DNA of 64,000 nucleotides from CAYZBF01 sp964476585 (GTDB lineage Bacteria; Hydrothermota; UBA3072), in the NCBI GenBank assembly GCA_964476585.1, contig CAYZBF010000003.1, forward strand, positions 1-64,000, given 5' to 3'. How positions within the stretch are numbered: position 1 is the stretch's first letter; each line of letters opens with the position of its first letter. Below, piece after piece: positions 1 to 8,280 of the stretch. Under the pieces are notes generated by a model. The model was given only the letters and a program-made list of their open reading frames with translations, was not told where the DNA came from and made no database searches. The translations under genes and the position numbers were made by a program.

Positions 1-2
1 AG

Positions 3-446
3 ATTCTTGTCGTATCACCTCTTGCAGATGGTAGGAGCTGGGTACTAAGAGAAGAGTTTGGCTATGACGTAGAAGAGTTAGGAAGCGATGATAAAATCAA
101 TGTTCCGGAAGGTTTCATGACTGATTTTGCTAGTGTTCCCAGACCACTTTGGTGGCTTTTCCCAAGATGGGGACGTTATGGGAATGCAGCAGTCATACAT
201 GACTTCTGTTATTGGGAGCAAAGTCGTAGTCGTAAGCAAGCTGATGATATCTTTCTGGAGGCTATGGGTGTTCTTGGAGTAAGAAAGTTAACTCGTTATA
301 TTCTATATCTAAGTGTACGTATATTTGGTTGTTTAGCATGGAAAAGTAGTAGTCGTAAAAAGGATTCTGGCTGGAACAAAATTGTTAGTGAAACACCTAA
401 AAAATCTGTAGAAACTTGGCGTAATCACATGCTACCAGCCAAATGA
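3..446 (+). CDS. DUF1353 family protein (5' end cut by window)
   Basis: The reading frame is open from the window edge, so the start lies outside; 147 residues are visible and the first ATG (117) is internal to the conserved region. The motif pattern VPEGFMTDFASVPR, then an aromatic-rich stretch and VIHDFCYW, is typical of DUF1353, a family often found in phages and prophages. The conserved His-Asp pair is present. The C-terminus has a hydrophobic stretch and a basic tail. Function is unknown. No other phage gene is visible in the window, so prophage origin cannot be judged. A hairpin-rich repeat follows. Confidence 0.8.
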   Translation: MLVVSPLADGRSWVLREEFGYDVEELGSDDKINVPEGFMTDFASVPRPLWWLFPRWGRYGNAAVIHDFCYWEQSRSRKQADDIFLEAMGVLGVRKLTRYILYLSVRIFGCLAWKSSSRKKDSGWNKIVSETPKKSVETWRNHMLPAK

Positions 447-514
447 CATTGATTTTATTCATCCCTTGGTCAATTGTACAAAAGAACTAAGAAAAATTAA
501 AAAGATAGATAAAA

Positions 515-780
515 TGTCAAAATGTTTACCCCGCTTGCCATGTGTAATCCATTTGGTATTACACCGTGGTGAAATATGCAAGTATTTAACTAGGGGCCTG
601 CCTTGCTTGCCATGTGTAATCCATTTGGTATTACACCGTGGCCTGTCATATGTAATGCGTAGCTATTACTGTGTGATGAAATGTATAACTATTTCATCAG
701 GGATGAAATGAGTAACTATTTCACTGAGGTCAAGCCTGCCCCGTGGAATCCCTTTATTATGTCACAAGGGCACCACTCCC
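515..780. repeat. Hairpin-rich repeat cluster, expanded copy
   Basis: This non-coding stretch holds two identical 37-bp direct copies (533-569 and 605-641), each with a near-palindrome TGTAAT...ATTACA. These are followed by two related stem units, GATGAAAT/ATTTCATC (675-698) and GATGAAAT/ATTTCACT (702-725), and a final stem GTGG..CCCTT/AAGGG..CCAC (743-776). The outer ends match a shorter copy at 16844-16942, which lacks the middle units. The pattern resembles REP/BIME-like or MITE-like elements. The 81-codon frame across it is a by-product of the repeats. Confidence 0.75.
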
Positions 781-929
781 AATATCCATAGTGTATGCTT
801 CCAGAGAGTGATTATCAAGTTGAAGTTCCTCAACATGAAAATCACACTACGTCATTCCCACCCCAAAGAAACCTCCCAAAGATAAGTTTGTTCACAAAAA
901 ATGTAGGCGAGAATACCATTGAAATAACC
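781..929. other. Gene-free stretch
   Basis: No coding signal, RNA gene or repeat was recognised between the hairpin cluster and the promoter of the next gene pair. Confidence 0.5.
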
Positions 930-957
930 TTGCATATAGAATATTACGGAATATAAT
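930..957 (+). promoter_or_regulatory. Sigma70-type promoter of the nucleotidyltransferase pair
   Basis: TTGCAT (930-935), a 16-bp spacer and a perfect TATAAT (952-957). Only six bases separate the -10 box from a GTG at 964, so the transcript would begin at or next to that GTG (leaderless), or have an 18-nt leader before the ATG at 982. Confidence 0.7.
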
Positions 958-963
958 TATATT

Positions 964-1155
964 GTGGAAAAGAAGATATGGATGAAGAAAGTAAAATTTT
1001 CTCAATCTGATATAGAAGAACAAAAGTATTATTTATCCCTCTCTTCTGAAGAGAGATTAAATACTCTTCAGGAATTAAGGGAGCGCTGGGCAAAAATAAA
1101 TAATGAAGATAGAAAAGGATTACAAAGAGTTCTTAGAACTGTTAAACCGACATAA
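964..1155 (+). CDS. Small helical protein, partner of the downstream nucleotidyltransferase
   Basis: A 63-residue charged protein, predicted mostly helical (SQSDIEEQKYYLSLSSEERL then LQELRERWAKIN). Its last 53 nt overlap the next gene in another frame, so the two are probably co-translated. Small genes of this kind often sit directly before MNT-fold nucleotidyltransferases, and the layout resembles a two-gene toxin-antitoxin or minimal nucleotidyltransferase module; that reading is inference from organisation only. The start is either GTG 964, consistent with a leaderless message, or ATG 982. I cannot assign a family. Confidence 0.6.
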   Translation: MEKKIWMKKVKFSQSDIEEQKYYLSLSSEERLNTLQELRERWAKINNEDRKGLQRVLRTVKPT

Positions 1156-1546
1156 TGTTAAATACTGTATTATAGGTTCCTATGCCCTGGCTTTCCATGC
1201 CAGACCTCGTTATACAAAGGATTTGGATATTTTTATAGAGCCCAAAACTGAGAATGCAGGAAAGGTTATTTCCGTGTTGCGAGAGTTCGGTTTTCAGAAT
1301 TTAGATATTACAGAAGAAGATTTAGTAGAGAAAGATCGGATAATACAACTTGGATATGAACCCATTCGTATTGATATACTTAGTTCACTTTCAGGATGTT
1401 CCTTTAAAGAGGTGTGGGAGAATAAAGCGGTGGGAAAATATGGAGAAATAGATGTCCATTTCATTGGGAAAAAAGAACTAATAAAAAATAAAAAGGCTAC
1501 AGGAAGGAAGCAGGATATAGCGGATATTGAACTCCTCAAGGACTGA
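1103..1546 (+). CDS. MNT-fold nucleotidyltransferase
   Basis: A 147-residue single-domain protein of the nucleotidyltransferase superfamily. The glycine-serine motif IIGSYALAF (about 23-31) is followed by KDLDIFIE with Asp40 and Asp42, and a third candidate acidic residue Asp91 in IRIDILSS. Together these form the usual metal-binding triad. Such stand-alone enzymes transfer nucleotides to proteins, RNA or small molecules and are often one half of toxin-antitoxin pairs; the substrate here is unknown. It overlaps the small upstream gene by 53 nt. The C-terminal KQDIADIELL is also typical of the family (DUF6036-like). Confidence 0.8.
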   Translation: MKIEKDYKEFLELLNRHNVKYCIIGSYALAFHARPRYTKDLDIFIEPKTENAGKVISVLREFGFQNLDITEEDLVEKDRIIQLGYEPIRIDILSSLSGCSFKEVWENKAVGKYGEIDVHFIGKKELIKNKKATGRKQDIADIELLKD

Positions 1547-1560
1547 TCCTTCTTAAATCA

Positions 1561-1914
1561 TTAATCTCTTTGCCTTCTAAGAAGCCCACCCAAGATACCC
1601 CCAATCAACCCCAGAAAACCACAGTATAGTAACGCAATAAAAATGGTGCCACCGGTCACTGCTCCAAGGACTGCCCATAATACAGCTCCAGGCGGACCAC
1701 CAAAGATTGCCCCCCAAAAACCACCTATACCTGTCAATATTAAGGTAGCTAATATCCCTGCTATTGTTCCACTAAGGAAGCCAGCTATTGCACCTCTAAT
1801 CATCCCCCGCACAATAACCCCGGCAATAAAACCAGCGATTATGCCTCCAAGCACAGGGATAGATTTTAATACTACCATTGCAACTGCTCCAACGATAACA
1901 GCTAATAACATCAT
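1561..1914 (-). CDS. Glycine-rich small membrane protein
   Basis: 117 residues, almost entirely hydrophobic, with about four transmembrane segments rich in Gly and Ala (GGIIAGFIAGVIVRG, GAIAGFLSGTIAG, GAVLWAVLGAVTGG) and a short basic tail. This composition resembles DUF5518-like or glycine-zipper membrane proteins, but no firm family can be given. A Shine-Dalgarno GGAAGG precedes the two ATG codons. It converges with the nucleotidyltransferase, 14 nt away. Confidence 0.6.
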   Translation of the reverse strand: MMLLAVIVGAVAMVVLKSIPVLGGIIAGFIAGVIVRGMIRGAIAGFLSGTIAGILATLILTGIGGFWGAIFGGPPGAVLWAVLGAVTGGTIFIALLYCGFLGLIGGILGGLLRRQRD

Positions 1915-2050
1915 GTTAACCTTCCTTGTTAAAATCTAAAAAATCATTCCCCATCAGTTAAATCATATTTAATAGATAGGGCTCTACTTGGTAAAGGTCA
2001 TCCGCATATATTATCGGAAAATCACAAATTTTTTAGAATTCAGTTCCCTA

Positions 2051-3292
2051 CTAAGGAAGAACTATAAACCTGAAGGCAAAGACGAAGAATAAAACCCACA
2101 TAACGGGATGCACTTCCTTTACTCTACCTGCAAACAACTTCATTATTGGATAGGAAATAAAACCAAGGGCCATCCCATCGGATATACTATATGTTAATGG
2201 AATCCCGATTAGAATAAGAAAAGCAGGTATTGCCTCTGTTATATCATCCCATTTTATATTAGCAACAGTTTTTATCATAAGAGCTCCAACTACCACCAGT
2301 GCAGGCGCAGTAATAGGATAATATACATCTTCCCCAGCTGAATATCCACCTCCAATAGCTTTCACAACTGGATAGAAGAAGATTGCAAGGAGAAAGAAGA
2401 GTGCTGTGAACATATTTGCAAGACCCGTCTTACCACCTTCACTTACACCTGCTGCACTCTCAATATAACTGGTTACGGTTGAAGTGCCAAGGAGACTCCC
2501 GGCCACTGTCCCTATTGCATCTGCCATGAGTGCCTTTCCAGCTCTTGGAAGTTTACCATCCTTTAAAAAACCTGCATGGGAACCAACACCGATCAAAGTT
2601 CCCACTGTGTCAAAGAAATCCAGCAGGAAGAGAACCACAATGGGAGTTATATACTCCCACCGGAGTGCCCCCAAGATATCAAGTTTAAAAAATGTGGGGC
2701 CTATCGATGGAGGTTTAGACACAACACCATGGAATTTCACAATCCCCATAGGTACGGCAATAATCGCAGTGATGACTATTCCCCACAGGATTGCACCTTT
2801 TATCTTTCTTGCGATAAGGAAAAACATAATGATGAGACCGATAAAGAAAAGCAATACATGAAATGTTCTCAACTCCCCAAGGGTAACCCCTGTTGCTGGA
2901 CTCTTAGCTATGACACCTGCCCATTGTAGACCTATGAATGTAATAAATATACCTATACCTGCTGCAATTGAATTCTTTAAGCTCGATGGAACACCATTTA
3001 CAACCGCCTCTCTTATCTTAAAGAGAGTAAGAATGATAAATATAACACCAGAGACAAAAACTATACCAAGTGCTTTATTCCAGGCAACACCCATTCCAAG
3101 AACTATAGTATAGGCAAATAGGAAATTCTCTCCCATTGCAGGTGCAAGAGCAATCGGATAGTTCGCATAAAGCCCCATAATAAGGATTGCAATTATCGAA
3201 GAAATAATGGTCGCCATCATAACAGCACCAAAATCCATCCCTGCATGAGAAAGAACCGTGGGCTGAACGAATATTATATAGGACATGGTCAT
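2051..3292 (-). CDS. NCS2-family purine permease (AzgA type)
   Basis: Integral inner-membrane transporter of the NCS2 family, AzgA branch (adenine/guanine/hypoxanthine proton symport). Signatures include FVQPTVLSHAGMD, YPIALAPAMGENFLFAY, FLLDFFDTVGTLIGVG and GTSTVTSYIESAAGVSEGGKTG. The given start is the first in-frame ATG, but it is not convincing: the frame stays open upstream to 3370, and those codons encode the conserved family N-terminus (FFHLKDKGTTVRTEAVAGIT). A strong promoter (3382-3411) and AAAGGAGG (3368-3375) lie just before it, yet no ATG, GTG or TTG lies in frame. The gene may be missing its start through mutation or assembly error. Confidence 0.9.
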   Translation of the reverse strand: MTMSYIIFVQPTVLSHAGMDFGAVMMATIISSIIAILIMGLYANYPIALAPAMGENFLFAYTIVLGMGVAWNKALGIVFVSGVIFIILTLFKIREAVVNGVPSSLKNSIAAGIGIFITFIGLQWAGVIAKSPATGVTLGELRTFHVLLFFIGLIIMFFLIARKIKGAILWGIVITAIIAVPMGIVKFHGVVSKPPSIGPTFFKLDILGALRWEYITPIVVLFLLDFFDTVGTLIGVGSHAGFLKDGKLPRAGKALMADAIGTVAGSLLGTSTVTSYIESAAGVSEGGKTGLANMFTALFFLLAIFFYPVVKAIGGGYSAGEDVYYPITAPALVVVGALMIKTVANIKWDDITEAIPAFLILIGIPLTYSISDGMALGFISYPIMKLFAGRVKEVHPVMWVLFFVFAFRFIVLP

Positions 3293-3381
3293 GAAAGTGG
3301 TTATTCCTGCAACGGCTTCGGTTCTTACCGTAGTACCCTTATCTTTTAGGTGAAAAAATCTATATAACCTCCTTTCTTATC

Positions 3382-3411
3382 ATTATACACAAATCAAAAA
3401 AGGGAAGTCAA
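3382..3411 (-). promoter_or_regulatory. Promoter of the NCS2 permease
   Basis: On the minus strand: TTGACT, an 18-bp spacer and a perfect TATAAT. The predicted start of transcription is only a few bases before the AAAGGAGG ribosome-binding site, so translation should begin near 3355-3365. Confidence 0.75.
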
Positions 3412-3783
3412 TAGTTAATCCGTCTCTATGCTCGGTGCTAATTTATTCTTGTCACAGTTCTTCATTATAAAATAATACCTCCAAATATCTAATAAAACTA
3501 TATTTGAAATTTATTTAAAAGTCAACGGAGAGGATGAAAAAAACTGCAGTTAAATTGTCAGATATGTAAAGTACCGTCACAATTAGAAAGAGATGGGGTG
3601 GAAGAAGACAACATGTCAAGTGTCGAGATTTGACCCCATACATAAAATATGAAAGTAAAAAAATTAAAATTTCAACCTGCTGTTAAACTTCCATAACAGG
3701 TCGAAGACAAAAGAAAATATAATATTAACAAATTTGTATTTTACTTTATAGAATCATTCAAAATCGTAATCAGAGCCCGTTTA
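3412..3783. other. Gene-free stretch
   Basis: AT-rich intergenic DNA. No open frame of interest, RNA gene or clear terminator was recognised. Confidence 0.4.
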
Positions 3784-4341
3784 CTAATTAGAGTTGCGCT
3801 TTCCTTTCTTTACCCACCAGGAACCAAGTAGCGGCAGTAGAATAATCTGAGATACACCAGCAGCAACACCTGGTAGAAGAGCTACTTTCATATACTCTAG
3901 GTAGTTCCCACTTAAATATCCGCTAAGTACCGCTGATATGATAAAAGCAACTCTTCCAATAATCAATGCAACAGCAACTGATGCAAATGCATTCCAGCGA
4001 AAACGTTCACGGAGCAGTCCGGTTACAAAACCATATATGAATAGTTCTATTGTCATAGCAGGGAGAACAATTGGCAATGGACGACCAGAAATCAAAAAAC
4101 TTATGGTTGGAGCTAGAAGCCCTGTTAATGCTCCTCCACGCCAACCGTAAACTAAACCAGCTAAAATTATTGGCCAGTGCATCGGTATTAGAATGCGTAC
4201 AGGTGCACCTGTTAAATGGGATACAGCAGGCAATAGTACAGCAGTGCTGATAAGTAAACCTTGGAATATAAAAGCCCGCACTTTCCAAAATTCTAATGTG
4301 TCCTGTTGAATGGAAATTACCCCTTCATTATAATTACTCAT
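3784..4341 (-). CDS. ECF transporter S component (substrate unknown)
   Basis: 185 residues with about five or six transmembrane segments and the S-component layout: ISTAVLLPAVSHLTGAPVR, then PMHWPIILAGLVYGWRGGALTGLLAP and ISGRPLPIVLPAMTIELFIYGFVTGLLRE. S components bind a vitamin or other micronutrient and work with a shared EcfT/EcfA module, which is not encoded in this window. The ligand cannot be named from sequence. Shine-Dalgarno AAGGAG lies 7 nt before the ATG. A dedicated promoter sits at 4450-4478, within a dispersed promoter repeat. About 100 nt of leader were inspected and no known riboswitch was recognised. Confidence 0.8.
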   Translation of the reverse strand: MSNYNEGVISIQQDTLEFWKVRAFIFQGLLISTAVLLPAVSHLTGAPVRILIPMHWPIILAGLVYGWRGGALTGLLAPTISFLISGRPLPIVLPAMTIELFIYGFVTGLLRERFRWNAFASVAVALIIGRVAFIISAVLSGYLSGNYLEYMKVALLPGVAAGVSQIILLPLLGSWWVKKGKRNSN

Positions 4342-4449
4342 ATTTTTTCTCCTTATAATCCTTGGGATTTTAGGAACGCTGCTTGACTTTGTGACATTAG
4401 AACTCTTCTTATCTCCTTTTGTTTTTCTTCCACCCTATAATCTTACTTA

Positions 4450-4478
4450 TTTATCTAATTGAAACAATCAAAAGTCAA
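4450..4478 (-). promoter_or_regulatory. Promoter of the ECF S component
   Basis: TTGACT, 17-bp spacer with TTTGATTGTTTCAA, then GATAAA. The spacer is nearly identical to those of the promoters at 6177-6204 and 20250-20278. Confidence 0.65.
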
Positions 4479-4563
4479 GCTATCCTCCAGTAAAATGCAA
4501 GGGCTTTGCCGGACTTCGAGTAAAGCAAACTTCAAACATCATATTATATAAAGTTGTACCCCG
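4450..4563. repeat. Dispersed promoter repeat, copy A
   Basis: About 110 bp that include the promoter and the conserved flank with AAATGCAAGGGCTTTGCCGG and a later ATTATATAA. It is similar by eye to copies at 9051-9147 and 20250-20352, and more weakly at 23415-23500 and 25453-25540. Confidence 0.5.
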
Positions 4564-4614
4564 GTCTCGCGCCACGAGTCCTCACGCTTTCCTTATCTTA
4601 CCTATATATGGATT

Positions 4615-5936
4615 TTACACCCCATCCCTCACCTCCAGTGGTTCTTTTTTCGCTTGGGCTTCACCCCGGGATAAGTTCAATCCCTGGAATTTCTCACGGT
4701 AGGTTCGCAATGTGCTTCTATAGGAAAGGTTGGTCCCCGCGATTACTAGGGAGGTGACGAGTTTACGTCTTCGCAACAAGTGACCGAACACCCGGCGCAG
4801 GATGCGCGGATAGGAGTAAAAAGCTCTGACGCAGACCTCATTCTCACTAAGCATATCATCCCAGGATAGGTGCTTGTATCTTGCTACCGGGAATTTCAGT
4901 GTGTAGTACTTCCAATCCTCCGGAAAGTCGTTGGCGACAATGTGGCCTTCCAATTCCATCTTTTCCCACAGGCGTGTGCCAGGGAACGGCGTCAGGAAGT
5001 GCACATTGAGGATATCCAGGCCCCAGCGATTGGCTGCATTGGCTATCTGCTGCCCGATGCCCTGCTTATCAACGTCAAGTCCCATGATGAACGAGCCAGC
5101 CACCAGAATGCCATGCCGCTGTATCCGCCGAACGGAGGCTTTGAAATCAGAACCCTTCTGGATGTTGAACTTCTTGTGAATCTCTACCAACCCTTCCACG
5201 CTTGGCGACTCGAAGCCAATGTAAACACCGGAGCATCCAGCTTTTGCAGCTAGTGTAAGCAATTCTTCGTCGTCGGCTATGTTAATCGTCGCCTGGCCAA
5301 TCCACTTCTTTCCAAGATTTGCCTTTATCATGGCCCGAAACAGGTCCTTGGCGCGGGCGATATGGTCCTTACGGGTGCCGATGAGGTTATCGTCCACGAT
5401 GAGGACATACTTCTCCCGAATCAATTTGAACTCTTGGATTACGTTCTCAATCGGGCGATGTCGATAGATTGCTCCGTTGAACGCGGTAACGCTGCAGAAG
5501 CTGCAGTTGAGCGGGCAACCGCGCGTTGTTTGGATTGACCCCAATCGATAGCCAGTTGGCAACAGGTCGTGTCGGGCTAGTGGGACCCTGTCCATTTCCA
5601 AGCGAACACCTTTGTAAACCCTATTCAGGGTGCCCTGCTGGACATCTTCCAAAACCTGCGGCCAGATACTCTCCGCTTCACCAGTCACCACAGCGTCTAC
5701 CTGCTCCAAGGCCTCCGCTAAGCACATGGTAGCATGGATGCCACCCATAACTACGGGTACACCATGGTTACGCCGAGGTTCTCGTCAACCACCGTGATGT
5801 CCCAATCGGGAGGGGTTAGGCCGCCCAAGACCAAGAGGCCAAGTGGCTTCCAGTTAATGTACTGGTCCCAGTAGCTCTTTTTTACCTTGGTAATGTTCAA
5901 TAGCGGATTGCGTGGGTTTATCAGATATAGGCGCAT
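4615..5936 (-). pseudogene. B12-binding radical SAM protein with internal deletion
   Basis: The N-terminal piece (5751-5936) starts MRLYLINPRNPLL, with GGAGG before its ATG, and runs to VVDENLG, the start of a B12-binding domain. The frame then hits a stop. The next frame resumes at VPVVMGGIHATM, the end of the same domain, and continues into a radical SAM domain with CPLNCSFC (CX3CX2C) and a DUF4070-like C-terminus. Roughly 35 residues between the two halves, present in relatives, are missing and the frame is shifted. Similar GGCGTAACC and GGTGTACCC strings at the junction suggest a short-homology deletion. The gene is clearly richer in G+C than its neighbours, suggesting acquisition. It is probably inactive. 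Confidence 0.8.
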
Positions 5937-6176
5937 ATGTTACCTCCACACGAATTATGTTCAGACTTGTCTCTTGAGGGCAAGGATTTCTTCATCTTTT
6001 TTAAATTATCTAATCTCAATTGTTATAGGGTAAAATTTCATATAACTCGTTCATGTCTGTAATATTATGGATATCTTCCTGATTTGGTGTTATATCTGAA
6101 GTTGGTATATCTATCTCTCTGGGTGAAAGACCAGTCTTACTTTGTTTTTCATCCACCGTTTTAATCTCTTTTAAGG

Positions 6177-6204
6177 TATATAGTTGAAAACAATCAAAAG
6201 TCAA
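6177..6204 (-). promoter_or_regulatory. Promoter of the radical SAM pseudogene
   Basis: TTGACT, 16-bp spacer beginning TTTGATTGTTTTCAA, then TATATA. About 240 nt separate it from the gene. Confidence 0.55.
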
Positions 6205-6497
6205 GGTATTTAATAGTTGGTCTTTGGGAACGCAGTTTTTCTATAGAGAGATTCCTTGGATCTTGGTGTTTTTAAAGATTATCTAATGAAAATATAATAT
6301 CCACACCTTCGTTTAATTCTAATTACTTACCGTATTATCAAGTAAATAGCATTCTCCTTGACAGGATAATTATGTTCCGTATTATTACATATTATGAAGG
6401 TTCACAGGAAAAGCAAAAAAAGGGGGTTCATTTATAAATATAGAAGGGTGGATCGAATCTTCCTCCTTCCAGAAATATTAATCTTTATTCTCTTCAT
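6205..6497. other. Gene-free stretch
   Basis: AT-rich spacer between divergently oriented genes. No good promoter was found for the plus-strand reductase that follows. Confidence 0.4.
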
Positions 6498-7526
6498 ATG
6501 AGAGATGTAATAATCATCGGAGCAGGTCCGGCAGGTTCTTCTTTGGCTTATTTTCTTTCAAAGGAGGGAATTGACGTCCTTCTCCTAGATAAGGCACGTT
6601 TCCCTCGCTATAAGCCATGTGCAGGAGCCTTCTCTGTGGGACTCGGGAACATCTTTGACTTTTCCCTCCAGGAAACTATTGAAAGAACACACTCCAGTAT
6701 GATCTTCAAGAAAGGTAAGCACGAATGTAGACTCCAACTAAATTCCCCATTGGCTCATATAGTCAATAGAGAGCGTTTTGATAACCTATTGGTTGAACAG
6801 GCTGTAGATAGAGGATGCTCTTTTATAGATGGTGTGAATGTTTTAGAGGTAAAAGGAAAAACAGTGATTACTGATTCAGGAGAATTCAAGGGCAGAATAA
6901 TTGTTGGAGCAGATGGGGGTGGAAGCGTTGTTAGAAGGTGTGGCAAATATAGGAGGATTAAAAGTTGGATTAAAACAATCAGCGCTGATGTCCCTTCAAG
7001 AAAAGTCGAAGAAATCATATTCGATTTTTCCTGGATCGATAATGGGTATGCCTGGATATTCCCCAAAAAGGACGTTCTATCGGTTGGTTTGGGGGGACAC
7101 CCTGCCAACTTATCAAAGCCAGATACAGTACTCCAACGATTCTTGGGGCACTATGGACTGCCTTTACCTCTGACGACGCACCGATATACTTATCCATTAT
7201 TTTCATCACCTGAATTGCTAACATGGAGGAACACCTTGTTAATAGGTGATGCCGCTGCACTAGCCAACCCTCTCTCGGGTGGAGGAATCTATAACGCTAT
7301 CGAATCTGCCTATCTGGCCTCCAAGGTTATTAGATTAAGTATTAGTAAAGGAACACCCCTATTAAACTATCAGAGGTTGGTACATAAACATATCTACTCC
7401 ATACTCATTATGTCCAGGCTTTTCAGTAATATATTTGCCATCTCCCCTATTAGAATCCTTAATTTAGGAAAGGTATTCTTCTATAGGTTAGCAAAGTATT
7501 TTGCCTCCGATAGCCCGCGTTTATAA
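6498..7526 (+). CDS. Geranylgeranyl-reductase-family FAD oxidoreductase
   Basis: 342-residue flavoprotein. The N-terminal dinucleotide-binding motif GAGPAG (8-13) is followed by the family signature RFPRYKPCAGAFS (35-47). The second FAD motif, LLIGDAAALANPLSGGGI, sits around Gly250-Asp251. The family reduces isoprenoid double bonds (for example geranylgeranyl groups of quinones, chlorophyll or lipids) or oxidises related substrates; the actual substrate is unknown. It is followed after two bases by a methyltransferase, so the pair probably modifies one small lipid-like molecule. No Shine-Dalgarno precedes the ATG. Confidence 0.88.
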   Translation: MRDVIIIGAGPAGSSLAYFLSKEGIDVLLLDKARFPRYKPCAGAFSVGLGNIFDFSLQETIERTHSSMIFKKGKHECRLQLNSPLAHIVNRERFDNLLVEQAVDRGCSFIDGVNVLEVKGKTVITDSGEFKGRIIVGADGGGSVVRRCGKYRRIKSWIKTISADVPSRKVEEIIFDFSWIDNGYAWIFPKKDVLSVGLGGHPANLSKPDTVLQRFLGHYGLPLPLTTHRYTYPLFSSPELLTWRNTLLIGDAAALANPLSGGGIYNAIESAYLASKVIRLSISKGTPLLNYQRLVHKHIYSILIMSRLFSNIFAISPIRILNLGKVFFYRLAKYFASDSPRL

Positions 7527-7528
7527 AG

Positions 7529-8125
7529 ATGCTGATGTATAAGTTTCCCGCATTTTATGAGCAACTATTTAAATTTCCACCTGGTTTAATCTGGAGGAAA
7601 AAAAGTCTAAACTCTCTTGTAGATGAACTCAAGTATCTTAATATTAGACCCCGGAGAATACTTGATGTGGGATGTGGAGCTGGGATCTCAATCCCGGCGA
7701 TCAGAAAGCTGTATCCCCCATCAGAAATATTGGGCATAGATATTTCAGAATCCATGATAAATTACTCAATAAAAAGATACGGAAAACTTGCAAAATTCAA
7801 AACTGTGGATTTTTTTAATTATAAGGAAAAACAGGATTTGATTATTGTATTTCATAGCTTCTTCCTTTTCCCATTAGTTAAAGGGATAGAGAAAATAAAA
7901 AGCCTTCTTAACCCCGGGGCAGTTTGTATTATAGTGACAGACACAAAAGCTCCATTTAGTATAATACATCAATTTTTTGTATCCAAATTTTTAGGAACAC
8001 ACTTGTGGATTTATTCTCCAAAAGATATTTACAGATTATTTCCAGAAACAAAATGGACTTCACACTCGAGGATTATCAGTAAATTTGAAGGTAGCTTTAT
8101 TCTATCCGTTAGTAATAAAATTTGA
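7529..8125 (+). CDS. Class I SAM-dependent methyltransferase
   Basis: 198 residues with a Rossmann methyltransferase core: motif I ILDVGCGAGIS (44-54), acidic motif II GIDISESMI with Asp71, and a post-II segment FKTVDFFNY. It starts two bases after the stop of the FAD reductase, so the two are co-transcribed and probably act in one pathway, perhaps isoprenoid quinone or lipid tailoring (inference). The substrate cannot be read from sequence. Transcription probably ends at the hairpin 8241-8280. Confidence 0.85.
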   Translation: MLMYKFPAFYEQLFKFPPGLIWRKKSLNSLVDELKYLNIRPRRILDVGCGAGISIPAIRKLYPPSEILGIDISESMINYSIKRYGKLAKFKTVDFFNYKEKQDLIIVFHSFFLFPLVKGIEKIKSLLNPGAVCIIVTDTKAPFSIIHQFFVSKFLGTHLWIYSPKDIYRLFPETKWTSHSRIISKFEGSFILSVSNKI

Positions 8126-8240
8126 ATATAACATTCTTCCGACAATGTCGTGCCCCTAAGATATTCATATATTTAAAATTAGGCTTTGTCCCAAGAAACA
8201 CCGAAACCCTGAATTACAGAGTTTAAGCAATAAAGTGAGG

Positions 8241-8280
8241 AGAAGAGCTCTCGTTATACTGAGTTGAAGTTAGCTCTTCT
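8241..8280. terminator. Hairpin between convergent genes
   Basis: A perfect 9-bp inverted repeat, AGAAGAGCT (8241-8249) and AGCTCTTCT (8272-8280), with a 22-base loop. It lies between convergent genes, and its right arm overlaps the last bases of the minus-strand gene. There is no strong U tract, so it may be a terminator or a transcript-end stabiliser. Confidence 0.45.

Noticed and set aside
466..711. 81-codon plus-strand frame with internal repeats
   Set aside because: It runs through the hairpin repeat cluster. Its apparent duplicated peptide simply reflects the two identical 37-bp DNA repeats, and it has no ribosome-binding site.
515..780. Possible CRISPR array because of repeated palindromic units
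   Set aside because: Only two identical repeats, with a spacer of about 35 bp containing partial repeat sequence, no further regular units and no cas genes in the window.
4342..4440. Riboswitch in the leader of the ECF S component gene
   Set aside because: I looked for TPP, cobalamin and preQ1 core motifs and found none. A covariance-model search would be needed to exclude a rarer class.
4554..4757. 67-codon plus-strand frame at the end of the radical SAM gene
   Set aside because: Antisense to the C-terminal coding part of the radical SAM gene. It is explained by that gene's higher G+C content.
6016..6204. 62-codon minus-strand frame that could be a peptide precursor for the radical SAM protein
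   Set aside because: Its ATG lies within the -35 box of the promoter at 6177-6204, so it would not be transcribed from that promoter. The codons show no protein family.
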